Part shown: positions 27,359 to 34,926 of the stretch, one piece after another
Numbering within the stretch: position 1 is the first letter of the stretch
How the letters are laid out: each line of letters starts with the position of its first letter
Source: Deltaproteobacteria bacterium
Lineage (GTDB): Bacteria; Myxococcota_A; UBA9160; UBA6930
Direction of reading: 5' to 3'
NCBI GenBank assembly: GCA_019312665.1
Contig: JAFDCZ010000003.1
Location: 1 to 57,793 of the forward strand
Length of the DNA: 57,793 nucleotides
Position numbers and translations under genes: made by a program
The notes under the pieces: model-generated
Databases searched by the model: none
Told to the model about the DNA's origin: nothing
The model's input: only the letters and a program-made list of their open reading frames with translations

Positions 27359-27510
27359 GATCGCGGGACGGGGGGTGGCCAGCGCTCCATGGCTCACCAG
27401 ACCCTCGAACGCGCGTGCACCGAGTTTGCCGAGCTCGCGATGCGAGGGCGCGTACTCTCGGGCCTGGCTCCGCTTTTACTTCCGCGCTGACCACCCCCCG
27501 TCCCGCGATC
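27359..27510. repeat. Long imperfect palindrome A
   Basis: Arms at 27359-27385 and 27484-27510 are inverted repeats matching at 26 of 27 positions (the mismatch is 27379/27490). Inside, 27397-27400, 27402-27404 and 27409-27414 pair with 27464-27467, 27460-27462 and 27448-27453, and the centre contains a CTCGCGATGCGAG hairpin. The whole 152 bases can fold into one long stem. No convincing gene is present; the minus-strand frame across it reads as low-quality arginine- and proline-rich sequence. Confidence 0.75.
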
Positions 27511-27535
27511 GGCTGTGCTGGTAGCCGGGACCGCT

Positions 27536-27710
27536 TCGCCGGGGCTGGGCGCGGGCCGGGCGGAAATAAAGCGCAGGCATAGGTGCCGTTTGGCGTGCGC
27601 GTAGGTTGCCCGTGGCGAAGCCACAAAGGGCAACACCCTGTCCAGCTCCCTACGCGGCCACCCGACCCCCGGCCGAGCCATTCCGCCCGGCCTGTGCCCA
27701 GCCCCGGCGA
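27536..27710. repeat. Long palindrome B with central hairpin
   Basis: Arms at 27536-27564 and 27682-27710 are 29-base inverted repeats differing at two positions, both of which become G-U wobble pairs if the plus strand is transcribed. Inner pairing joins 27598-27605 with 27649-27656, and the centre holds a stem GTTGCCCGTGGC/GCCAC-AAA-GGGCAAC at 27605-27634 with a GAA loop. Together with palindrome A it fills most of the 512 bases between the methyltransferase (ends 27263) and peroxiredoxin (ends 27776) genes. It could be a structured RNA, a transcription terminator or a non-autonomous repeat. Confidence 0.7.
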
Positions 27711-27775
27711 CTCGCGTTCGCGCACGAGAAGCAAAGCGGCTTCAACGAGTCCGAGAGTCGATCGGAGGTGCCCGG

Positions 27776-28324
27776 TTAGTCGGCTCCGTCGGTTCGGGGG
27801 AAGCCTAGTTCGGCGAGGTGGCCGGCGATGTCCTGGCCCGCGCTTCCGACGTTCACGTTCTTGTCGATCTTGCGGATCACGCCCTCGCGGTCGATGTAGA
27901 AGGTCCAGCGCTTGGCGAACAAGCCTCCGAAACCGCGGACACCGTAGGCCTTGGCGGCCTCCCCCGTGATATCGGAGAGCAAGACCTGTTCGGCATTCAG
28001 GGATTCGGCGAACTCCTGGTTCTTCTCCGGGTCGTCGAGGCTCACCATGAAGACGGCCGCGTCGAAGGCCGCGAGATCGGAGGCACTGTCACGCAGCGCC
28101 TTGAGCTCCTCCGTTCAACCCTTGGTGAAGGCTTTGGGGAACCAGGCGAGAACCACGCCTTTTGTTCCCACGAAATCTTCCAAGGCGTAGGCCTTGCCGT
28201 CGGAACCGCTAAGACGAAAAGCCGGCGCGACTGATCCGACAGCGAGATCGGCGGCGCCAGCCACCGAAGCGAGCAAGCCCCCGGCCAGTAGAGCCATGCA
28301 GAATCGCCAATTCGTGCGTCGCAT
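27776..28324 (-). CDS. Exported selenocysteine-containing peroxiredoxin (in-frame TGA at codon 70)
   Basis: 182 residues if the TGA at 28115-28117 is read as selenocysteine. A signal peptide covers about 1-24 (CMALLAGGLLASVAGAA). The domain starts AVGSVAPAFRLSGSDGKAY, and the active-site loop reads LAWFPKAFTKG-U-TEELK. This is the peroxiredoxin motif PxxxTxxC with U for the peroxidatic Cys. After the TGA the same frame continues without a break through FMVSLDDPEKN, LLSDITGEAAKAYGV and FAKRWTFYIDREG (conserved Arg) to the TAA at 27776. No other Cys lies in the mature protein, so an outside reductant is needed. It would reduce hydroperoxides in the periplasm. A SECIS-like hairpin follows the TGA, and selB lies at 37704. 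The GNAT gene is 32 bases upstream. Confidence 0.9.
28078..28117 (-). promoter_or_regulatory. Bacterial SECIS-like element following the TGA codon
   Basis: Reading on the minus strand from the TGA (28117-28115), a stem GGCGCTG (28100-28094) pairs with CAGTGCC (28088-28082), with one G-U, closing the five-base loop CGTGA (28093-28089). A lower helix CGGA/TCCG extends it. The loop starts 21 bases after the TGA and has G as its second base. This fits the known bacterial SECIS rule (16-37 bases to the loop, G in the first two loop positions), which is what SelB recognises. Confidence 0.75.
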
Positions 28325-28356
28325 CCGAGCCTCCTTGCCGCAAACATAGCCTTCCG

Positions 28357-29052
28357 TCAAAGGTCGGCGACCATCCTCTGCGCGTGATGCCTCCCGCCTT
28401 CGGGCGTGCGCATTCCCGGCACCAGGCTTGGTTCCCCATGGCGGCGGAAGCCCAACGCTTCGAAGAAGCGGATCGCTGCATGGTTCTCCCCGATCGTGCC
28501 TAGATGACATCCCGGGGAGCCCTGTTCGCGGAGCTGGCTGAACCACGCCTCCATCAGGCGCTTCCCGGCGCCGCGACCCCGTGCGGGCGGCAGCAGGTCG
28601 ATATGCAGATGAGACGGCCAACGGGGGTCATCGAGCTCGCCGCCCGGGAGGCCGGATCGAAGGACATCTCGGAAGGAATGCCAGAAGAAACCGGCGGTAC
28701 CGGGACGAAACAGCAGCCCGTGGCGAAGCATCGCGCGCAAGATCGCCTTCTCGTCGCCAGGCGCCCGCTGTGTATCGACGCAGCCCGCCAGGTAGCCCAA
28801 TACCTCGCCCGATTCCTCGACCACCCACATCGATTCGGGCTCTTCATCGGTGTAGTAGCCGGACCAGATGTCGGAAAAGCTCGCGCGATGCCGCCAGTAG
28901 AATGTCGGCGGCTCACCCATGTAGCCCGTCTCATACGTGACGTGGCGAACCCCTTGGCGATCGGAAGCCCGATACGGTCGGATGATCAGATCAGGAATGG
29001 CGTGCCTCGACCTTTCCCCTCTACGATACCAGCAGAGCGGGAGGAGAAGCAT
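28357..29052 (-). CDS. GNAT family N-acetyltransferase
   Basis: Up to 231 residues. The acetyl-CoA-binding segment is LPPARGRGAGKRLMEAWFSQ (pattern Q/RxxGxG/A), and the C-terminal GENHAAIRFFEALGFRRHGE is the typical last strand-helix of the fold. The conserved domain begins at DLIIRPYRASDRQG (about residue 21), so the first 15-20 residues may not be translated and the true start could be a rarer codon. It acetylates an amine on an unknown substrate in the cytoplasm. It ends 32 bases before the selenoprotein peroxiredoxin and probably shares its transcript. Its 5' end overlaps the start of the divergent decayed gene at 29051. Confidence 0.85.
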   Translation of the reverse strand: MLLLPLCWYRRGERSRHAIPDLIIRPYRASDRQGVRHVTYETGYMGEPPTFYWRHRASFSDIWSGYYTDEEPESMWVVEESGEVLGYLAGCVDTQRAPGDEKAILRAMLRHGLLFRPGTAGFFWHSFRDVLRSGLPGGELDDPRWPSHLHIDLLPPARGRGAGKRLMEAWFSQLREQGSPGCHLGTIGENHAAIRFFEALGFRRHGEPSLVPGMRTPEGGRHHAQRMVADL

Positions 29053-30136
29053 GCGGCGTGGATCTCATCTGTGGATGGCTTGGCTGATCGTGCTGGCCGC
29101 GCCGGCAGATGGACGAGATGCCAAGGGCACGAGCTCCCCCCCCGTCACACAGGCCGGCTCGGGGAGCGCCTTGCCGCCAGCGCCGTAGAATCCCTTGCCT
29201 CGCGTCGGTGGCAAGACGTTGCGCACGCACAGCGGGCCTACCACACAGCAGACCGGTACTCGGCAATCCCAGGTTCCCCACGGGACCAGCCAGCCTCATG
29301 CGGAGGGAAGTGAGGTCACACGCACGGGCGCCTCGTCCAGCCTCCTCGAAGCCTGGGTCGCCGCACCCGAGTTGATCCTCGGCAACATGTGCAGTGCGCT
29401 GTAGAAGTTCAACATGTTGCCGATCCTTTCGACGCGCCAGCAGTTCCCGAAGGACCATCCGATCCGGCTGCGTATCAAGGCGACCCTCGATGACTCACCG
29501 ATCGCAGGCACCGCGAGTGGATGTCCGAGTGAAAGCCGAGCTGCCGGACGGACGGATAGGCGTGGGAACCATCGGCGTGCGGGCCCCGGACGTCAGCGAT
29601 GAGATCGAGTGGATCGAGCCTCGAGTTCCGCTGGTCATCCTGGCAGGCAGAGACCTGTACGAGCTGGACGACCTCCCCCTGCGAGCACGCTACACCCGCA
29701 ACGGGACGAGCGTAGAGGCCGAGGGCCTGCTGCCGATCCTTCCGATCCGGCGCCAGATGCTCCTCTCGCCCGATCCGAGCATGCCCGCGGAGATTCATCC
29801 CAGCTACCAGGTGGGGCCGGGGACTACGGTGGATCCGGGGGCCTGGCTACACGTCGAGGAGGAGCCCGGACGATGTGCTTCTCCACCCCTCCGGGAGCTC
29901 TCTCAGGAAATCGAGTGGACCCTTCGCCCGCCTGGCGGGGCCACCCGCCCGCTGGTGCCCCCGGAGCCCCTCCAGGAGTCCGGGAAGTATCGCGTGCTGG
30001 CCCGCTCTACCCGCTTTCCTCGGGCGGGGCCTTCGTCGATTGGATCGAGATCGAGGTCCTCCCCTCCCGTGCCACCGTGAGGGTGGGCCCGGTTCAGCCC
30101 GGCCTGGCAAGACCCGGAGTGAATTCAATACGATGA
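29051..30136 (+). pseudogene. Decayed gene for a secreted protein (multiple frameshifts and stops)
   Basis: A strong ribosome binding site (GGGAGGAGAAGC) leads to ATG 29051 and a clear signal peptide (MRRGSHLWMAWLIVLAAPA), but the frame stops at 29188. Protein-like stretches continue in changing frames: about 29195-29400 (GASSSLLEAWVAAPELILGN), 29410-29500 (FPKDHPIRLRIKATLDDSPIAG), 29515-29870 (VRVKAELPDGRIGVGTIGV) and near 30020-30080 (GAFVDWIEIEVLP). Read together they look like one exported beta-sandwich protein, similar in style to choice-of-anchor or von Willebrand-associated proteins. At least three frame changes are needed, so this looks like a real pseudogene. The exact family is not recognised. 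Confidence 0.55.
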
Positions 30137-30155
30137 GAGGCCCGAACTCTCGATC

Positions 30156-30563
30156 TCAGCGGCTCCTTCTCCGCTTGCCGGCCCCCCGGCGCTCGTGCTC
30201 CAGGTAAGCCGCCACGGTTGCTCGGACATCGACGTCCTCCACCTCCAGCTCGAAGGCCGTTCCGGCCGGCGGAAAGCCCACCCTGTACTCCGCTCCGTCT
30301 GGGCTGCGCTCGAGCAGACCGTGATCCACGAGCAGGCGACGCAGAGTCACATGGTCTGTGCAGATGGCGGGAGTCACGTCGCGGCCCCGGGCGCGCAGCA
30401 GAAGGTTGATCTCGCGCTCGCTGTAGCTCCGGCTGCTATCCATCAGCATCAGGATGCTCTTAATGAGGATCTGGCGGTCGCGGCGACGCCGGGGGAAACG
30501 ACGAGGCCCGCGGTCCACGGCCAGGCGAAGCAGCCTATCCAGGAACTCGTCTAACGCAATCAT
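30156..30563 (-). CDS. DUF2087 domain protein (winged-helix-like)
   Basis: 135 residues. The core is FPRRRRDRQILIKSILMLMD, SYSEREINLLLRAR, DHVTLRRLLVDHGLLERSPD and GAEYRV, which matches the DUF2087 signature of a basic start, an SEREIN helix and an LRR-LVD-GLL-R helix. The domain is predicted to have a winged-helix fold and often sits at the end of transcription regulators, but here it stands alone, with an extra 35-residue tail that is acidic and then strongly basic (GAGKRRRSR). It may regulate transcription, though no DNA target is known. It is divergent from the 60-aa gene at 30660. Confidence 0.8.
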   Translation of the reverse strand: MIALDEFLDRLLRLAVDRGPRRFPRRRRDRQILIKSILMLMDSSRSYSEREINLLLRARGRDVTPAICTDHVTLRRLLVDHGLLERSPDGAEYRVGFPPAGTAFELEVEDVDVRATVAAYLEHERRGAGKRRRSR

Positions 30564-30637
30564 GGCTCTCCTGGCGCCCTGATCTCCAATGAATCGCCCT
30601 GAACTGTGGCGGGTTGGTGGTAATATGCGCTAACACA

Positions 30638-30651
30638 CCCCCGTTTGGGGG
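30638..30651 (+). promoter_or_regulatory. Hairpin overlapping the ribosome binding site of the 60-aa gene
   Basis: CCCCC (30638-30642), a GTTT loop, then GGGGG (30647-30651) form a five-pair all-GC stem. The second arm is the start of the ribosome binding site GGGGGAGGTAACA before ATG 30660. Such a hairpin could hide the site and make translation of the small gene conditional. Confidence 0.45.
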
Positions 30652-30659
30652 AGGTAACA

Positions 30660-30842
30660 ATGGCAAGTCGAAGAGACTGGCAAACTATCATCGAGCGTCT
30701 GAATCAGAGCCAGAGTGGCGTGATGCGGATCAACATGGGTTCACCCGGGAGCGCGCAGGTCACTCGCTGCCGCCTGCTCGCCGAGTGGAACAACCTCGAG
30801 GCGACTACGGTCGGCTCGATGCTCGAGCTGCGCCTCCGCTAG
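30660..30842 (+). CDS. Hypothetical 60-residue protein
   Basis: 60 residues from ATG 30660, behind a near-perfect ribosome binding site (GGGGGAGG, eight bases from the ATG). The sequence has an N-terminal helix (WQTIIERLNQSQSGVMRI) and a second half that could form strands and a helix, with no Cys and no membrane segment. No family is recognised. The strong start signal and normal base composition argue that it is translated despite its size. It stands 69 bases upstream of the phosphatase-superfamily lipoprotein on the same strand and may be its leader gene. Confidence 0.5.
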   Translation: MASRRDWQTIIERLNQSQSGVMRINMGSPGSAQVTRCRLLAEWNNLEATTVGSMLELRLR

Positions 30843-30911
30843 TACGCTGGCGCTGTCCCTGAGAACTGCGCCACTCTCGGACACGTTCCGGAGACAGGTT
30901 AGGTTCGGCTC

Positions 30912-33794
30912 GTGAACCCCAGGCTTCCTGGCCTTGTCCTATGCCTGTTGGGCTTGCTCGCGAGCCTGGGTGTGGGCTGCGGCGAGCTGCAACGGCCGTT
31001 GACCAGTGCGATCGAGCTGCGGCTTCGGGAGGTCTACGACGCGGAAGCGTGGCTTCGCCGCGTGCCCGCGGAACTCGCCATCTCGCTTTTTGCACGGGCC
31101 AAGCTGGAGGGCTTCGTCAGCGAACTCGAGCTCCCGGCGGATGTGCGTACCCGCGTCCGAGCTCGAATTCAGGCCCGTGATTTCGTCGATGAACTGGTGC
31201 CGTTCCTGCTCTTCTTGCGCGAGATGTACACCGCGCCGGAAGGCCGAAGCGCCGAAACCTTCGATGACCACCTGCGCGGCTCCTTCCAGCCCGGCAACGG
31301 GATCCCGGGCATGGAACATTCCATGTTTCGGTGGAAGAAGGCCCCGGAGAACGAGGAAGCAGCAGAGCTTCCGAATCTCGACCCCGAGCTTGTTCGCCAC
31401 CTGATCGGATTCTACGACGTGCTGTATCTGCAGGGCGAGCAGGACAGCAGCGTCAGCGATCGCCTCGCCTGTGAGAGCCGAACCCTGGAAAGCGGCCTCG
31501 AGGACGCCACTGCCCGCGCGAGACATGCCGTGCGCGGCGTCCTGCAGGCGTTGAGGACCCAGCTCGCCGCCCAGGCCGATGTGGGCGCCGCCGTGGATGG
31601 CGTCCTCCGCGACGACTCCCGGCTCGACGCTGCAACGGCAGCGCTGATCCGCTTCGTCGACCAGACCGTCTGCCGGAACTACCGGTTCTTTGCGGCCCGC
31701 GCGTTCCGCGTCCAGCAACTCGAGCGCTGGATGCGAAGCGAGCTCGATGAGCCGAACGGCGGCGAGCTCTGGGGCTTCCTCGAGCATGCCAACCGGCAGC
31801 GCCGTTACGGCGTGGCCATCGTCGTCGACGGATTGCAGGGCTCCCTCATGAACTCGCTGGCCGCGGGTGAGGCCAGCCATCCTTTCATCCGTACCATCGC
31901 CCGCGAGCAGGCGGAAGCCGGCGGCCGCGCTCCGAGGGCGCGTTCGCTACGCGCGCCGAAAGGCCAACAGACCCGCTTTCTCGAATCCCTCGCAGCCTCA
32001 GGCTTCTCCCATCCTGCCTACCTCCCCTTCTTTCGCGAGCTGCGCGAAATGGAACGAAGTTTCTGGGTGCCGATCGGCATCTCGACGACCCCTACGATCA
32101 GCGTTCGCAACATCCCCATCGCGCTCACCGGAGCACCCGTCGCAGGAGAACACGCTACCGGCCTGCCCAATTTTCATTTCGTCGATCGTGAATTCACACG
32201 CAACTCCGAGCAGCGGGGGCGGGCCTACTACTTCTATGGGAGCGACGCGGTGGAGCTGGTTCAGCTTGCCGACCAGGCCGGCATGCAGAGCCTGTTCGAG
32301 CGTTTGCCGCACCTCGGGAGCCTGAGCTGCACGGCCCAATACGACGAGCGCTCGCAGTTCGGTATCGATGCCCTGCTCAACCTCGGCCTGGGCGAAAAGC
32401 TCCGCGATTTCGGCGACCGCCTGTGCGCGGCTGAGCTCGAGCAACGAAGCAAGACCGAGCGAGAGCTTCGCGAGCTGCGCGAGAAGCTCCTCGCGAAGCG
32501 CTCGATGTTCGTGAGCGAGCGCCCGTGGTACGCGCTCTGGCAACAGATCGGTGACGACCAGGACAAGGCCCTTGCACAGCGCTGGATCCACGAAATCGCG
32601 AGGCTCGAGCAGCGGACGCTCCCGGAACTCCTGGTCTACTACAACCCGTGGCCGGACCATTTCGCGCACTTTGCCGGGCCGTTCTCGGATGAAATCCTGG
32701 CCCCCTCGGGCGAGCTGAACCGGCTCGACTATTGGCTCGGGCGGGTCCAGCGCGCCTATCGAGAAGCCGGCGTGCTCCCCCGCACCCTGTTCGGGCTCGC
32801 CGGCGACCATGGTCTGGCACCGGTCTTCCACTTGCTGAACCCCGAAGCGGAGGTCTTCGACCCGCTGCGCGCAGAAGGTGTAGATTTCAAGCTGGTGAAA
32901 ATCTCCTCGGATGAAGGCGAGGGGCCCAAACTCACCAACCCCTTCGACCCGCCGACGATGAAGGGCATCGACGTCGTGGTCGCCTCCACGGCGGGGGGCA
33001 ACTACATGCTTGATCTCTTCCGGGACCAGGATGATGGATTCAGCACGCAACCTGTCGCCGCCGAGCTTCGGGCGATACGCCCCCTGGCCAACCCCGACGC
33101 CCCACCCATCGATCTGCTCAGCGAACTCACGACGCGCCTGGCAGATTCCCTGGACTACCTGGTGGTTCGAGATTCCTCCTGCTCGCCTGCCGGCGGTGCC
33201 GTGCTGGTGCTAGGCGAACGCGGCGGCAGCATGGCATCCGGAAGGATTCAGCGGCGAGGGCGCCGCATCCACTACGCATTCGAGGGCAGTGACCTCCTTG
33301 CTACCGACGCACTCTCGCCCTACGAGGCCCTCGATGCGGAAGATCGTGAGGAACACGCCCGATTGAGGACGCGTTGCCTGGCCGCATCCGAAGACGCTCC
33401 CGAAACCTGGTGCGACGAGACCCTCTGGCGGCGGATCGCGTCCTATACCACTCGGCCGGATTCGGTCGTCCAGCTTGCTCACCTCTACGATGCGGAGCGA
33501 GCCGGCACGATCAACCTCTTCCCCCGCGAGGGTGTGGGCTACAACTCCGGCGTTCCCGGTCGACACGCTGGCGAATCCTTCCACGAGAAGAACGCCTTCC
33601 TTGCAATCTGGGGAGAGCCGCTGACCAGGGCCCGTGAGACAGGAGGCCTGCGCAGCGCCGTGAATGGCGCCATGCCGATGGCCATCTACGAGCATCTCAC
33701 GGGAGATCGACCCGAAACGGGAACGGACGGCTGGGGATACGACCCGCTTCCCGCACAGGCCTACCGGCGTCGCTCGGCGGATGCGAGCCCGTGA
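30912..33794 (+). CDS. Alkaline phosphatase superfamily lipoprotein (phosphodiesterase-like)
   Basis: 960 residues from GTG 30912. An N-terminal signal ends in LLASLGVGC, a possible lipobox (Cys23). The helical region up to residue 300 is unassigned. From about 302 the sequence follows the alkaline phosphatase/nucleotide pyrophosphatase fold: VAIVVDGLQGS (metal Asp and Ser nucleophile), YNPWPDHFAHFAGP (Asp-His-His), LFGLAGDHGLAP (Asp-His) and GRHAGESFHEKNAF (last His). It probably cleaves phosphate esters or diesters outside the cytoplasm. At 960 residues it is about twice the usual length because of the N-terminal part. The cysteine-cluster gene starts right at its stop. Confidence 0.82.
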   Translation: MNPRLPGLVLCLLGLLASLGVGCGELQRPLTSAIELRLREVYDAEAWLRRVPAELAISLFARAKLEGFVSELELPADVRTRVRARIQARDFVDELVPFLLFLREMYTAPEGRSAETFDDHLRGSFQPGNGIPGMEHSMFRWKKAPENEEAAELPNLDPELVRHLIGFYDVLYLQGEQDSSVSDRLACESRTLESGLEDATARARHAVRGVLQALRTQLAAQADVGAAVDGVLRDDSRLDAATAALIRFVDQTVCRNYRFFAARAFRVQQLERWMRSELDEPNGGELWGFLEHANRQRRYGVAIVVDGLQGSLMNSLAAGEASHPFIRTIAREQAEAGGRAPRARSLRAPKGQQTRFLESLAASGFSHPAYLPFFRELREMERSFWVPIGISTTPTISVRNIPIALTGAPVAGEHATGLPNFHFVDREFTRNSEQRGRAYYFYGSDAVELVQLADQAGMQSLFERLPHLGSLSCTAQYDERSQFGIDALLNLGLGEKLRDFGDRLCAAELEQRSKTERELRELREKLLAKRSMFVSERPWYALWQQIGDDQDKALAQRWIHEIARLEQRTLPELLVYYNPWPDHFAHFAGPFSDEILAPSGELNRLDYWLGRVQRAYREAGVLPRTLFGLAGDHGLAPVFHLLNPEAEVFDPLRAEGVDFKLVKISSDEGEGPKLTNPFDPPTMKGIDVVVASTAGGNYMLDLFRDQDDGFSTQPVAAELRAIRPLANPDAPPIDLLSELTTRLADSLDYLVVRDSSCSPAGGAVLVLGERGGSMASGRIQRRGRRIHYAFEGSDLLATDALSPYEALDAEDREEHARLRTRCLAASEDAPETWCDETLWRRIASYTTRPDSVVQLAHLYDAERAGTINLFPREGVGYNSGVPGRHAGESFHEKNAFLAIWGEPLTRARETGGLRSAVNGAMPMAIYEHLTGDRPETGTDGWGYDPLPAQAYRRRSADASP

Positions 33795-34328
33795 TTGAGA
33801 GAGGACCCTCTGAGCGCCACTGAAGAAGCCCTGGCCGCGCTGCGTCGCCTTCACGAGAACGTGGACCGACGTGCGGAGGCGTTGCGCGCCGAACATGCCG
33901 ATCGGCTTCAATGCGGGCTCGGTTGCGCCGCGTGTTGCTTGGATGGCCTCAGCGTCAGCCAGATCGAAGCCGAACGGATTCGGCGGGCGCACCCGACACT
34001 CTTGACCGAAGGCCTGCCGCACGCCGAAGGCGCGTGTGCGTTCCTCTCCGATGATGACGCCTGCCGGATCTATTCGGACCGTCCCTACGTATGCCGCACG
34101 CAGGGATTGCCCCTTCGCTGGCTCGCCGAAGACCAGGAGGGAGAGATCCAGGAACATCGGGATATCTGCGAGCTGAACCTTGTCGGGCCACCGCTCGCCG
34201 GTCTGGACGAGGAAGCCTGCTGGCTGCTAGGCCCAACGGAGCTGGCGATCGATCGGATCGAGCAAAGCTGGCGCCCAGGCCCTCAGCTTCGTGTTGGATT
34301 GAGGACTCTCTTCGAGCGAGAACGCTAG
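33795..34328 (+). CDS. YkgJ family cysteine-cluster protein
   Basis: Up to 177 residues. The family pattern is clear: CGLGCAACCLDG, then EGACAFLSDDDACRIYSDRP and YVCRTQGLPLRW, followed by HRDICELN. The cysteines are proposed to bind zinc or an iron-sulfur cluster; the molecular function is not established. The TTG at 33795 touches the previous stop, but the sequence GAGAGGA lies downstream of it, so the true start may be the CTG at 33810. Either way it is translationally close to the phosphatase-superfamily gene and likely co-expressed with it. Confidence 0.82.
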   Translation: MREDPLSATEEALAALRRLHENVDRRAEALRAEHADRLQCGLGCAACCLDGLSVSQIEAERIRRAHPTLLTEGLPHAEGACAFLSDDDACRIYSDRPYVCRTQGLPLRWLAEDQEGEIQEHRDICELNLVGPPLAGLDEEACWLLGPTELAIDRIEQSWRPGPQLRVGLRTLFERER

Positions 34329-34350
34329 GTCGGCCCTGGGCCCACGAGCA

Positions 34351-34704
34351 TCAGCTTCCGACCTGCCCGCCCCGCGTCTGGCATTCGTGGATTCGCATGA
34401 ACTGATCCCGCCCGTCCAGCCGACACTGCACGATGCTCTCATCGTTCTTGGATGAGCTCAGTGTGCGCGCCCCCTTCCACCATGCGCGGAGGTCGGGCAG
34501 CTTTTCATCCCAGAAGGAATCGCTGGCTGATGCCGGAGGCGTTTCCGGTTGGGCATTCCTGTTCGCCCGGCGCTCTAAAGCCACCTTCGGCTTGATCGGA
34601 TGCTTTTCGAGTTCGGCCATTCCCCAATCGAGCTCGTCGAAGACGAAGCAACCGCCCAGCGCAAAGATCAGCGGCAGGACGAGAACGAACCGAAGCACAC
34701 GCAT
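34351..34704 (-). CDS. Small lipoprotein
   Basis: 117 residues with a lipoprotein signal (RVLRFVLVLPLIFALGGC), the lipobox LGGC placing the lipidated Cys at 19. The mature part has no recognised domain: a short acidic start (DELDWGMAELEKHP), a proline- and serine-rich stretch, and a tail with two Cys (IVQCRLDGRDQFMRIHECQ) that could form a disulfide. The gene is convergent with the cysteine-cluster gene and divergent from the dienelactone hydrolase gene. It is likely anchored in the outer or inner membrane; Phe at +2 does not indicate inner-membrane retention. Confidence 0.7.
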   Translation of the reverse strand: MRVLRFVLVLPLIFALGGCFVFDELDWGMAELEKHPIKPKVALERRANRNAQPETPPASASDSFWDEKLPDLRAWWKGARTLSSSKNDESIVQCRLDGRDQFMRIHECQTRGGQVGS

Positions 34705-34771
34705 GGGCTCTGTATCGGCCGACCGGCGGTCCCGACTTGTGATCTCGTTCCAACAGGTCGAGTTTCACCAA

Positions 34772-34795
34772 GAAATTGTTTTCAATAATGATTTC
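34772..34795. promoter_or_regulatory. AT-rich imperfect palindrome, possible operator (Fur-box-like)
   Basis: GAAATTGTTTTCAATAATGATTTC is 24 bases of strikingly AT-rich sequence in GC-rich DNA, with GAAAT/ATTTC ends and 9 of 12 symmetric positions. It sits between the divergent lipoprotein and dienelactone hydrolase genes. The composition recalls Fur boxes, but the match to the Fur consensus is only partial. Confidence 0.3.
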
Positions 34796-34926
34796 ATAGA
34801 CTTGTATCGGCTTTTGCCTACTCGAACCAGCCTGCGATTGCTCTGACCGAGGGGATTGGAGCCTGCCTGGCAGATCGGAATCCGTGTTGGCTAACGTCCG
34901 CGGCTCGCAACAAGGAGGCCGGGGAA

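Noticed and set aside
27394-27681. Minus-strand 95-codon open frame in the gene-free stretch
   Set aside because: It lies inside the two palindromes, is proline/arginine/serine-rich and has no ribosome binding site; it is explained by high GC.
28115-28117. TGA in the peroxiredoxin as an ordinary nonsense mutation
   Set aside because: It sits exactly at the catalytic Cys position, both sides remain open and conserved, a SECIS-like hairpin follows, and SelB is encoded nearby.
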